A stretch of DNA of 64,000 nt from Macrostomum hystrix (taxonomy: Eukaryota > Platyhelminthes > Macrostomidae). This document shows positions 11,501 to 23,300 of the stretch, piece by piece. The stretch lies in contig CATNEN010000001.1 of assembly GCA_950097015.1 (NCBI GenBank), positions 2,306,001 through 2,370,000 on the forward strand, written 5' to 3'. The translations under genes and the position numbers were made by a program. The notes under the pieces are model-generated. The model did not search any database. It saw nothing but the letters and a program-made list of their open reading frames with translations, and was not told the DNA's origin. How positions within the stretch are numbered: position 1 is the stretch's first letter; every line of letters begins with the position of its first letter.

Positions 11501-13431
11501 AGCATTATTAGGCTGCATCTCTGGCCGGGCTGTTTTAGTTGCGCGTTGGTCTGCACATCCTCCAGAATGCGGGACCTGAGTGGTAGGACGATTATAATAA
11601 TTTTATAAACAGTAGAATGATCAAGGGCTATTTCAAACAGGTCATTAAAATACAGAACATGCAGTAAAATTTTCCTCTCTATTTAATCAAGCAACTTCCA
11701 GAATCACAAAATATTGTCTCGCTGGTGCATGTGGTATGGTGGCAAAAACCACCAATAAAGCCATATTTTCTTTGTTACAATAATTTATAAATAAACTTGA
11801 AGCATTATGAAATTAAAATCTGCTAGAATTATTAAATTGGCATCTAACAATGTACTCCTTTATAGATTTAGTGTAAAGTATAAATTTGCTTGATTTTTAA
11901 GGTTATTAAATATTGTAGAAATCGAATACTAGAAACACACTAGAAATACACTAGAAACAATAGCTATCTTAGCTAGTGATCTAAAGTATTTAAGGAGTAA
12001 AATTTCTAACAATGGAATATTTTTTCATTATAATGAGGTTTTAACTCCAAACCCATTGACTATTTATAAAAAGCTGTAGAAGTTTAAAATTTATATTAAA
12101 AGATAAAAAAATAATATTTGGTAGACTATAAATACCAATATAAACAACCAATTATAAATGTAAACTAAACAAAAAATTTAACAGTACACCCATTCAAAAC
12201 AGATATCACTAATATTAAGAATATTATAATAATTTCAGTAGGGCCAAGCAATCATACTTCATTTTGTGACAAAAACTACAGCCTGTAGAAGGCAGTTCAT
12301 ACCCTTATACATGTGTGAACATCTACTTAAAAATTTTAAGGCACTTTTATCAGGAAGAAATAAAAAAGTAAGTAAGAAAATTGTAACAAAGTGTATACAT
12401 TCCTTGTGCCTATCAGTTTGGCCTTATATAGGTATAAAAAGTGCAAGCTCCCAAGCATTTTCTTAGCAACTGCACCCACAATTCAATGTGGCTTTGCCTA
12501 GGAATCAAGCTGGGAACTTTGTTATAAAAGGTAAATGTATTAGCTACTTTAGCACTTACCCCTCAAACATCACTATAGTAACCAAACTTGAATAGTGTTC
12601 GAATTAAAATTTGGGTTTTAAACCTAGTTTTATAACTAAAAATAGAACTATAAACTTAGGAACAGTATAGCTATAGCAAAAACTTTATCCTATTATTAAT
12701 AAAATAATCAACAATGCAATAGCTAGGCTTCTTAAATACATTTGTTGCTATTATCAAGCTCCTAGGTTTGCCTTATCAGCTTTGCCTTGAGTTCTTATCA
12801 GCACTAGAGCCTCACTGTGCATAAGCTGAAAACAAGAATACATTAGAAAAGCCTATTTAAAAAGTTTTTCGAATATTTAATCCCTATAGCAATGGAATTA
12901 AGCTTAATAAAAATTTGTACCAACTCAGGCCCATTTGACACATTTTGGTGAAGGAACTGTGAAAATTGGTTGAGCTATTGTAGAGAAAATCAATTACAAG
13001 CAAGCTTGCAAGATTTACATTTTTAGTATATAAGAAAAAGGTATAATAATGAAAGCTGATATAATATTTTTAACTTAAAAAAGCTAAAATTTTTAGAAAA
13101 GAAATTAGTTAGCTAAATGTATTTCAATTAATCAGCCTGTCAATAATACAATTGATAATGATTCATTAATTGAAACAGTTTCCTATAAATAGGACATACC
13201 AAAATATGGAAAACCCATTAGTCATAGTAACATGCTTATCGCCTGGACGGCTTGTGTGTGAGAAAAAATTCTTTGAATAACTGGCCAAATTAAATCTGAC
13301 ACCAAGACACTGCTAGTCAAGTCTGCAACCCAAGTTGAATCAAACAAATTCACTTTTACAAATTGTTTTTTTTATTTACACTCTTACCAAAGTTGCTTGC
13401 CATCCTCATCATCAGTGAAACCGTTCTCCAT
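8577..13431 (-). CDS. Dynein light intermediate chain, cytoplasmic dynein 1 type
   Basis: Four exons on the minus strand: 13431-13388, 11575-11162, 10813-10398 and 9262-8577. They sum to 1560 bases (519 aa plus TAA), with every junction GT-AG and in phase. The protein is the light intermediate chain of cytoplasmic dynein, which links the motor to cargo adaptors. It opens ENGFTDDEDGKQLWSRIL, as LICs do. A G-like domain follows with P-loop GDIGSGKT (residues 41-48), and also GVWILDGD, LAVLVGSAEAPWVLMDSLQQ, LPLVVVITKADLM, EEQFDFLQYHLRKFC, YGAALVYTS and VFVPAGWD. The C-terminal half is Ala/Gly linker with one conserved amphipathic helix, GVLATFFNSLLTKK (residues 476-489; GVLANFFNSLLSKK in vertebrates), the known docking site for Hook/BICD/Spindly-type adaptors. 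Length matches human LIC1/2 (about 490-523 aa). The initiator ATG at 13431 gives the expected acidic N terminus. Confidence 0.95.
9312..10330. repeat. 22-bp minisatellite filling a dynein-chain intron
   Basis: About 45 copies of a 22-bp unit with core GACCGATTCTGGATTGAACT and recurrent variants (CTGAATTG, CTGGGTTG, TTTAGGATTG). It occupies nearly the whole intron between the third and fourth coding exons (10397-9263). Units become more diverged toward 10.3 kb. Confidence 0.95.
10844..11092 (+). repeat. SINE family A, copy A3 (5' truncated)
   Basis: Forward copy lacking the tRNA-like head, beginning at GAGGCCACATTAAATTGGGG and ending near GGTCTAGTGTCACC. It lies antisense in intron 2 of the dynein chain gene and starts only about 30 bases upstream (in gene direction) of the exon 3 acceptor at 10814-10815. 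On the gene's strand the exon 3 frame stays open through much of it. Confidence 0.85.
11690..11785 (+). repeat. Dispersed repeat D, copy 1
   Basis: CAACTTCCAGAATCACAAAA followed by GGTGGCAAAAACCACCAATA and a T-rich stretch ending TTTGTTAC. Related sequence recurs at about 19.6 kb and 46.8 kb in the same orientation, always inside introns of minus-strand genes. Element class unknown. Confidence 0.55.
12225..12565 (-). repeat. Old decayed SINE family A copy
   Basis: Fragments line up with family A in reverse orientation: TGTGAACATCTAC, TTTGGCCTTATATAGGTATAAAAAGTGCAAG, CTCCCAAGC, CAATGTGGCTTTGCC, AGGAATCAAGCTGGGAAC and AGGTAAATGTATTAGC, in the expected order. CG positions of young copies are mostly TG or CA here (for example GAATCGAGCT has become GAATCAAGCT). 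The copy lies in the AT-rich first intron of the dynein chain gene, which otherwise shows nothing recognisable. Confidence 0.65.
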
Positions 13432-15579
13432 TCTTTATTTTCATTTAGTGTTTAATAATTTTTGTGCAACACTTTGTTGATAATGTATTGAGTTCAAATG
13501 ATTATTAGCTTTAAAATATAGTTTCGCGGAAAAATCTATTTATTTAAAAAATTCCGTGTGAGAAGACACATTTAAACAATTAAATAAATATATTTATGCT
13601 AAAATATTACTTACTGTTCTTGCATACGTTAATAATATATTTAAAATAAAAAGTACATAAAAAATAGCGTGAACGATTTAACAAACTTTTCTGAATTACG
13701 TTTTAGTTGGGACGAACTCATAGAATAATCTTTAAAGTGCAAGAAAAAACTTGAACCCAATTGTAAGAGAGAACACGAGTAAAATACGAAAAAACTGAAA
13801 CTTTAAAAAAATTGCTGAGAAATGTACTAAAAAAGTACTGAAAGACCATGACAAGTTAATAACTCATCTTAAGTTGTCTGTCTTTAATTCTCCTGAAGTT
13901 ATGGTTTACCTTAACATTATGTTATCACGCTAATTATGCTTGTGCTATTTTCAGCGTCAGCTTAGGTGAAAAAAGACTGTGGAAAACTGTCGACTATTGC
14001 GTTGCGTGAAGGTCACAATGTCGAAGCACTGACGATCAGGCAACGACACATCCTTTAGCAGCGCTCTGAAAGTAAAGAAATTGAAAAATCAAGGACAAGG
14101 TTTTTGTGCACAATCAGTCAGTCGGGCGCTTAAATTGACGTTCTGGATAAAGTCACACATCATACCCAAGGTAAGGCTGATGGATCGTGGGCCCTCTTGC
14201 ACAGGACTTCATCGTTCTCAACCACTCGTATCACAGCCGCGAGCCTTTGGCAGTCCGTAAGACGTACTCAGAAAAGTCCCAGAATTAAAAAAATAACATC
14301 GAACCACTGAGAAAACTATTCAATGGTCTCTAAATAACCAGAAAAGCCTAGAGCAAGCCGACAAGTACACAAGTTATTATTATTTGTTGCTCAACGTCAT
14401 TTTTATAACAAAAATCTAATATTGAAATTTGTCTGAAAATACGAACTCGGTTAAACAACATGGACCAGAAAGTTAGGAAAGCAAAAATTGTGTGAAAATG
14501 ATTAAATATAGCGTACATGATAGAAAACCATACAATTAGATGAAATAAAAAAGGGTTAATAACAAACTTTATTGTAAAATGAAACAACTGGATTTGCAAC
14601 ATTTAATGTTGCCCATTAACCAACTATGCAAACTAGCAAATGAAAAGATTTAGTTAGTTTCTTAATTTTAGATAGAATGATGAAAAATTCAAATTTTAAT
14701 ATTTATTTTTTAATAGCAGAGTAAACACTTCAATGATTCAAAATGGAAGGTGCAGTGGTTACACAGCTATAGAAAGCTTATTAAAATCACGAAATCTATC
14801 TAGGGTTTGGTAAATTTAACTTTCAAATTTAAAACAAGTAAAAACAATTTGGATCTGTAACTGGCTAGATTTAGTAGAAAATTGTTGATCTATCTTTTTA
14901 TGGCATTTTATAGCAAAATATAGCCCAAAAATAGATGCGTTCTAATTTGCAACGATGTGAAAAATGTGGTTTCGTTTTTTTCGATTTGAGAAAAATACCT
15001 TGGGCCATAGACAAATCTAAGCACAATCAATCAACAATGTGACACGTGAAGACAAAAACATAAAACATATAATTGCGCGCGTGTGTGTGTGCCAAAATGT
15101 GGAAAATATTTTGTGCAGGCATTAAATCTACCTAAAGCTTATCATTTTAAATAATAATAATTAATAAGAAAAGCCTTTAACCAGTGTACACAGATAGTGC
15201 AATTAAAGAGCGGAGCGCAATAACCATCCAAAGAGAAAGTTTAGTACATTTACAGCAAATGACGCATGTATTTCAGTTTTAAATCATTTTAAATCCGCGC
15301 CAAAAAGTTTAACGAGTTCGTTATATTTTAGCGCTAATTTAAAATAAAATAATTCAAGCATAACTAATAACCCAAACAAGAAAGCACACGATCAGAGAAT
15401 AACAAGGAAATAAAATGGTGTTATAACAAGAAATAGAAACAGAATAACACAGACAAAGCTTAGTAAATAATATTGAGTGTTAAGTAAGGTAAATAAGATA
15501 TTAATAAGAGACTATAATTGATGGTCACATTCCGAGTGTCTTTCGTTGTTAATCATTATTTTGTCTAACTTCAAGCATT
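13432..15579. other. Intergenic between the dynein chain and ORP genes
   Basis: AT-rich. It holds the promoter and 5' UTR of the dynein chain gene (upstream of 13431, minus strand) and the 3' UTR of the ORP gene (downstream of its stop at 15580). No further exon, tRNA or repeat array was found. An alternating GCGCGTGTGTGTGTG run occurs near 15077. Confidence 0.5.
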
Positions 15580-18500
15580 TTAGTCAGTATAGCCAAACAG
15601 ATCCGGCAGATCAACGCCAGAAAATTTAGATTCTCTGGCAGCCCAGTATTCCTTACTGAATTCCCAGGATTTATCAGTGGACAGCTGACGAAACCAGCGC
15701 GGCTGTACCGGAGTCTGACGCGAGCGCTGCTTGTTCTCTAGCCTTAGCTTCTGCGTTTCAGCGTTGTCTAAATCGCCGACTTCCAAAAGGCGCTGATCAG
15801 GCCTTTAGAAATAAGTTGTTTGATTTGAAAATGTTATTGCATAAAACACGTCTACACTACTAAGTTAGTCCAGAACCAGCAGATTTATGCTTGGAATAAA
15901 CGTTGAGAGGAAATTTAGACGATATGTAACGAAAAAGAAATAACGGGTGACTAAAATGAATTTTTTCTGACTTTTTCGAAATCTGTTTACCCGATATGTA
16001 TCGAAAAATATGAAACAAATCTTCTTACCTAAATCGCGTATCAGTGACCGGCAGCACGCTAACCAAGCAATCCTGCAGTTCATTTAGTTCGATAGCGAAC
16101 CTCGTGAAGCCGTAATAGGAAGCGCTGTGCGGCGGCAGAGCCCCAGAGCGCCAGACGCAGCGGGCCGTGTGCTCCCGGCCGGCGAATAGACTCTCACACC
16201 AGCGACCGAAAACTGCAGTCTCCGGGCCGTTGCTGCCGGCCCGACAGACGCCGGAGATTGAGCCGCCTTTGTGAAATGTGAGCCTAGCCTGGCAACCTGG
16301 CACTGGGCCCTGAAATTAGTTTATTATTGAGATTTCGAAATGCTACAGAGGGAGTCCCTGAATCCTACATTGAGATTTGCAATATGCCCAGTAAGATTTT
16401 TTTATTACAGTGGGATTTCTAAATGTTACAATTGGATGTCCAAGATGTCAAAGTGGGATTTCTTATTACAACAGTGGGATATCCAAAATGTCAAAATAGA
16501 ATTTCCTAAATACCATAGTGGTTTCCCAAACAACACAGTTGGATTTCTAAAAAAACGGAGGAATTTTTTAAATGAAGCGGTGGGATTTCCCAAAAACACA
16601 GTGGGATTTCCCAAATAACACAGTGGGATTTTCAAAAAACACAGTGAGATTTCTCAAAAACACAGTGGGATTTCCCAAAAAACTGTGGGATTTCCCAAAT
16701 AACAGTGGGATTTCCCAAATAATACAGTAAGATTTCCCAAAAAACACAGTGAGATTTCTAAAAAACACAGTGGGATTTCCTAAATAACACAGTGGGATTT
16801 CCCAAAAACACAGTGAGATTTCCCAAATAATACAGTAAGATTTCCCAAAAAAACACAGTGAGATTTCCCAAAAACACAGTGGGATTTCCTAAATAACACA
16901 GTGGGATTTCCCAAATAACACAGTGAGATTTCCCAAATAACACAGTAAGATTTCCCAAAAAACACAGTGAGATTTCTCAAAAACACAGTGGGATTTCCCA
17001 AATAACAGTGGGATTTCCCAAATAACACAGTGAGATTTCCCAAATAACACAGTAAGATTTCCCAAAAAACACAGTGAGATTTCTCAAAAACACAGTGGGA
17101 TTTCCCAAATAACAGTGGGATTTCCCAAATAACACAGTGAGATTTACCAAATAACACAGTGAGATTTACCAAATAACACAGTAAGATTTCCCAAAAACAT
17201 AGTGAGATTTCTCAAAAACACTGTGGGATTTCCCAAAAAACAGTGGGATTTCCCAAATAACACAGTGAGATTTCCCAAATAACACAGTAAGATTTCCCTA
17301 AAAAACACTGAGATTTCTCAAAAACACAGTGGGATTTCCCAAATAACACAGTTGGATTTCCCAAATAACACAGTTGGATTTCCCAAATAACACAGTTGGA
17401 TTTCCCAAATAACACAGTTGGATTTCCCAAATAACACAGTTGGATTTCCCAAATAACACAGTTGGATTTCCCAAATAACACAGTTGGATTTCCCAAATAA
17501 CACAGTTGGATTTCCCAAATAACACATATTCCAGCACATCGGCAATTAAGAAGCAGAGTCTTACCTGCACAGTGAGCTCTCCGTAATGATCAATGTAGCG
17601 ACTAGAGCTGAACAGATTATAGATACAGGTGGTGACTTTGTTCCACTGGTAAAGTTCGCCGGTTGATTTGAAGCGCAGCCGGACGGCCCCGAGAGGCTGA
17701 GCCTCCAGACTTTTGCCCCAGAATTTGTTGCGCAAGCGGCAGTCTTGCCACAGCTCCCAGGCGTCGCTGTCGCAGTGACAGGCGGCCACAGGCGGGTGAT
17801 GCGACACCTTTGAGTAGGGAGTTTTTAGTGAGGCAGAAGAAATTAAACTACTAGGGAATCGTATCTGCCTTGGTGGTTGGCCCACGAGTGCGTAAATTGC
17901 ACGAATTGTAACAAGGGATTTCCCTAATAACATTGTCATTTCTCTAATACCATTGGGATTTCCCTAATAACAGAGGGATTTCCCTAATAACAGTGGGATT
18001 TCCCTAATAACAGTGGGATTTCCCTAATAACATTGTGATTTCCCTAATAACAGTGGGATTTCCCTAATAACAGTGGGATTTCCCTAATAACAGTGGGATT
18101 TCCCTAATAGCATTGTGATTTCTCTAATAACATTGGGATTTCCCTAATAACAGTGGGATTTCCCTAATAACAATGGGATTTCCCTAATAACATTGGGATT
18201 TCCCTAAAAACAGTGGGATTTCCCTTAAAACAGTGGGATTTCCCTAATAACAGTGGGATTTCCCTAATAACAGTGGGATTTCCCTAATAACAGTGGGATT
18301 TCCCTAATAACAGTGGGATTTCCCTAATAACATTGGGATTTCCCTAATAACAGTGGGATTTCCCTAATAACAGTGGGATTTCCCTAATAACAGTGGGATT
18401 TCCCTAATAACAGTGGGATTTCAAAAGAGTAAAATGGGATCTACCCTGATTTCACAGTGGTATTTTTTAAATACCACGGCTTTGCATTAAAATGAAAATT

Positions 18501-20284
18501 GACTCGTCAAGGAATCGAGCTCAGGGAACTTTGGTGCGAAATCAGAAGTCTGAAGTTCCAAGCTCTACAATCTACAAGCAAAAAGACTACAAATTAAAAA
18601 TCAAGGATAGGGGAAGATTGTTTCGCACCTGCTCGGCAACAAATCGCCAGCCCCGGTCCTCCCTGACGCACTCGTAGGTCTCGCCTAGCAGAGGATTAAA
18701 AGGCTTCTTGGCACTGCGAGTTGCCGTACAGGCGTAGGCGGACACTGCGAATGCTACGACAAGCACTAGACGCTCCAGTGGGTCCTTGGCCTCGGCAGCC
18801 TGATCTAGGAGGCTGCTGTATTCCAGCTCTTCGCAAAGGCGTTGCAGCGCATTCAACGGCTCATTAGCGGCTATGGGCATTCTAACACTAGTCAGGTCTT
18901 TGCCAATATTGCGACAGAGAATGTTGAACAGACTCAAACTGCCCGAGTCAGGCTGCGGAACTGGCAGCACTTCGCGTCGGCCAGTGGTGGCCACAACATC
19001 AGCCAGGCCGCCGACGCTGCCGCCGCCACCGCCCACGCCTCCGCCGGCTGACTTGGCCGAACCTACGGCGCCTGTTTCGTTGGCGTTGTTTCCCGGGCCA
19101 GCGGCGGAACTAGCAGACGCCGGATTCGTGTCGTCCTCGTCTGTAAGCTCGTCTTCGGACTGGCCAAAATTTATCGGGTTGCTTTGTACTTATAGTAAAA
19201 AAAATAAAGTACTTTTTACGCGATGTATATTGATGCCATTGGGTACTTTTTGGTCAAGATGCACACGAAACTCAAGAACACGGGTCAAATTTTTGTTGCG
19301 CATCTTCTGAATCAAGAATCAAGTCGCCAGCTCTTCAGATATTCAATGATTCTGGCCGAAGGTCTGACTTTTTCCATAAGCGCCAGTGTATTTCATACAC
19401 CCCTATACACGAATTAGCACTGCGCCTCAGTGCGGCCTTGCCAGGCCTTCAAAATTCATCCAGATGTCACCCGAATGTGCCTGCATCATTTCTGACTTCG
19501 GTGGTCACCCACCTTTATCTAGACAGACTTGCTGGACCTCCAAGGGCTACAACAGGTGGAATTATGCCACTATGGAAACCCTGACGTGAATTTTATTCTC
19601 GTCGGTATGTCAGGTAACAAAACCACCAATATAGGCATAGTTTTTTCCGCTAACAAAATTTCATCATGTAACAATGTTATACACAGAGAAGTTAGCCCTC
19701 TGTAGTTTTTCCTTTACGCGAGGGTCTTCGACAAGAATGGTTGAATATCTCGACGATGCTGATGTCGGATGGCTTTGAAATTGAGTTAGTTGTAAATGGC
19801 AAATAATCCTCACCTCGCTGCTAGTCAAGTCCAGGCTGAGTCGTTCCGCGGCATCGTGATACTCAGTGATGCTGTCCCTGGACAGGGAAGAACTTATATT
19901 AGCCGCATCGGGCAGTAGGGCCTGCGGCACAGCCGACACAATCACAGCCGACAGATCCGAATGGCCGTGAATAACGCTCAGACGCTGCCTAAGATCTTGA
20001 TTCTGACGACTCAACTCTGTCACTTGAGCTGATAATTGGGCTACCTCTTCGGCTGTAACCATGGCAACAGGGGCCGCGTTGCCAGCCGAAGCCGAACCGT
20101 CGGCGCCGCCATCTACTGAGACGTCAGCGACTGTTGCAACGCTAGACTGAGCTAGCAGACGTTGCCTCTCCCCGGATAGATCCAATCCGGCCTGACGAAT
20201 TAATTCCATAGCCGAATTGGCTTTCATTAGAAACACGGCCAAAGTTTCGGCTAGATCTTTAGCTTCGAATGAGCCAGAGTTCGA

Positions 20285-20318
<34 letters not shown>

Positions 20319-23300
20319 ACCGGCGGGTCTAAAGCGGAATGACGCTGTTTAAATTTAGACGACGTAGACGATGATACAGACAATTCCTGTAGGTTGGGAT
20401 TGCTCGACGACTGTTGAAGACCGCTGCCTAGACCGACTACGCCTAGGCCCGAAGCCGATGAGGAAGATTCGCGAATGACAACACCGCCGCTAGTGCCGCC
20501 TGCGCCAACGCTTGCCGCAGCCTTGCCCTAGGAATAAGAAGGCATTGCAGTACAGGATGATTGGATTAACAGTCCTACTAATGGACGACTTTTTAGTAAC
20601 TAGCAACGTGCGACTTTAAGGGACATTTTTATTCTTGATCGTTTATCTAAAACTGGGATTTTATTCCTTAATACCAAGTTGGGAATTTCTGGTTGGCTTT
20701 TATCCTGTGCCGGGATTTTAGGATCAATCGTATATCCCAAGTGGGATTTTAGGATCAATCGTCTACCCAAAGTGGGTTTTTAAGATCAATCGTCCGTCCC
20801 AAAGTGGGATTTTAGAATCAATCGTTTACCCAAAGTGGGACTTCGGATTAATCGTCTATCCCAAGTAGGATTTTCGGATCAATTATTTATCCCAAAGTGG
20901 GATTTTAGGATCAATCGTTAACCCAAAGTGGGATTTTAGGATCAATCGTCTACCCAAAGTGGGATTTTAGGATCAATCATCTATCCCTAAGTGGGATTTT
21001 AGGATCAATCGTCTACCCAAAGTGGGATTTTAGGATCAATCGTCTACCCAAAGTGGGATTTTAGGATCAATGATCTATCCCTAAGTGGGATTTTAGGATC
21101 AATTGTCTATCCCTAAGTGGGATTTTAGGATCAATCGTCTATCCCAAAGTGGGATTTTAGGATCAATCGTCTATCCCAAAGTGGGATTTTAGGATCAATC
21201 GTCTATCCCTAAGTGGGATTTTAGGATCAATGATATATACTAAAGTAGGATTTTAGGATCAATCGTCTACCCAAAGTGGGATTTTAAGATCAATCGTCCG
21301 TCCCAAAGTGGGATTTTAGAACCAATCGTCTACCCAAAGTGGGACTTCGGATTAATCGTCTATCCCAAAGTGGGATTTTCGGATCAATTATCTATCCCAA
21401 AGTGGGATTTTAGGACCATTCGTTAACCCAAAGTAGGATTTTAGGATCAATCGTCTACCCAAAGTGGGATTTTAGGATCAATCATCCGTCCCAAAGTGGG
21501 ATTTTAAGATCAATCGTCTACCCAAAGTGGGATTTTAGGATCAATCGTCCACCCAAAGTGGGATTTTAGGATCAATCGTCCACCCAAAGTGGGATTTTCG
21601 GATCAATTATCTATCCCAAAGTGGGATTTTAGGACCATTCGTTAACCCAAAGTAGGATTTTAGGATCAATCGTCTACCCAAAGTGGGATTTTAGGATCAA
21701 TGATCTATCCCTAAGTGGGATTTTAGGATCAATCGTCTATCCCAAAGTGGGATTTTAGGATCAATGATATACACTAAAGTGGGATTTTAGGCTCAATCGT
21801 CTACCACAAAGTGGGATTTTAGAATCACATTATCTCATTTTAAATAGTATCAGTGTTCAGTAAAATTTGTCCTAAATTGATTCCCACAAATAGTGATTAC
21901 CTAGCTACAAGCTAGCTACTGTCAAGCTAGCTACTGTCAAGCTAGCTACTGTCAAGCTAGCTACAGTTTCAATAAAGCAGACTGCAGTGTCAAAAAACAA
22001 CAGCAATAATTTAAACGCAAGAGTGTTATATACAGAACTTACTAGTGTGGCGAGATAAGTATCGGATAGTATCAGAAAATAAAGAAAAATATTGCGTATT
22101 TCAAGCTAAAGCAGTGACAGTTACAATTCTGTAGCAATACAGGCTGATATAGTCTAACTGAATCTCGTAGCCTTCTTATACGTGAAGAAGCATATTTGAA
22201 CAAATATACTTAGTGTACTAGTCAATCCCAGATATATCCCTATCCTTACCTATGTTTAATTGGAACCCGTGCTCACTCACAGGTGAGCAAACTTTCAGCT
22301 CACATTGATTCGGGTAATAATTATTCCCATACAATATGAATATTATTGTTTAAAATCCGCATAGTACTACTAACAGTTTCTAGTGCCCATAGTAGCTAGT
22401 AGGTTTGTTTTGCGTAAATTGTGTGCGTCAGATAATTATAAATCATTGCAAATAAAATTTCCAGGAGCAAAACGACATGCCAGGGTGTGTATACAATGAC
22501 ACCATTCACCACACAATACACTTTTAGTAATAATAGGGGCGGAACTGCTAACCAAAGAACTCAAAGAACCAAATAATTGTTGAACATTATTTAATAAAGG
22601 GAATAATAAAACAGGAAATCTAACACTAAACAAAAGCAATCAGGATGCAGACCTGTCAATCAATCACTCATTTCAAGCCTAAGAAACGACATTTAATTTG
22701 ACACTGAACTAACAGACAGACAGACACAGACAGACAGACATAAAAAAGAGGAGAAAATCAAGGAAAGGCAAATGATGGGCAACCTTAGACTTATTAGTGA
22801 GACCCTCTGTGCTGCGTTTTCTTTTCAAATGAAAATAAGCGTGCTGTGTTCTACGCTTGCCGCTGTTGCTGTTGCTGCTGCTGCTGCTGTTGTTATTGCC
22901 ACCAATTGCACCACCGATGGACTGGGTGAGCTGCTAATTTGAAATTAAATAAAATAGAGACAAACAACGTCATTTTTTGTAATATGAGTTTGCAGCCGGC
23001 GGTCGAGAGTTCGAATTTGGAATTCAGAAAGCACAAATGATGTATCTAGATTAGGCGTTAAAAAGTAATAAAATCTAAACAATATCATTTTGGGGGGGTG
23101 AGCGGCAGAACAGTTTAAACGTCTGGACTTCTCGCCAAGGTCCCTGAGCTCGATTCCGCGTCGAGGCCACATTTATTTGGGGTGCAGCCTCGGAGATAAA
23201 GGCTTGTGGGCTTGTCGTGCAGTTTACACCCTTGAGGTCCAACCTCCAAGGCACAGTGAAATGTACACTGCCTGACGATGAGAAAGTCAGGACAGATGTA

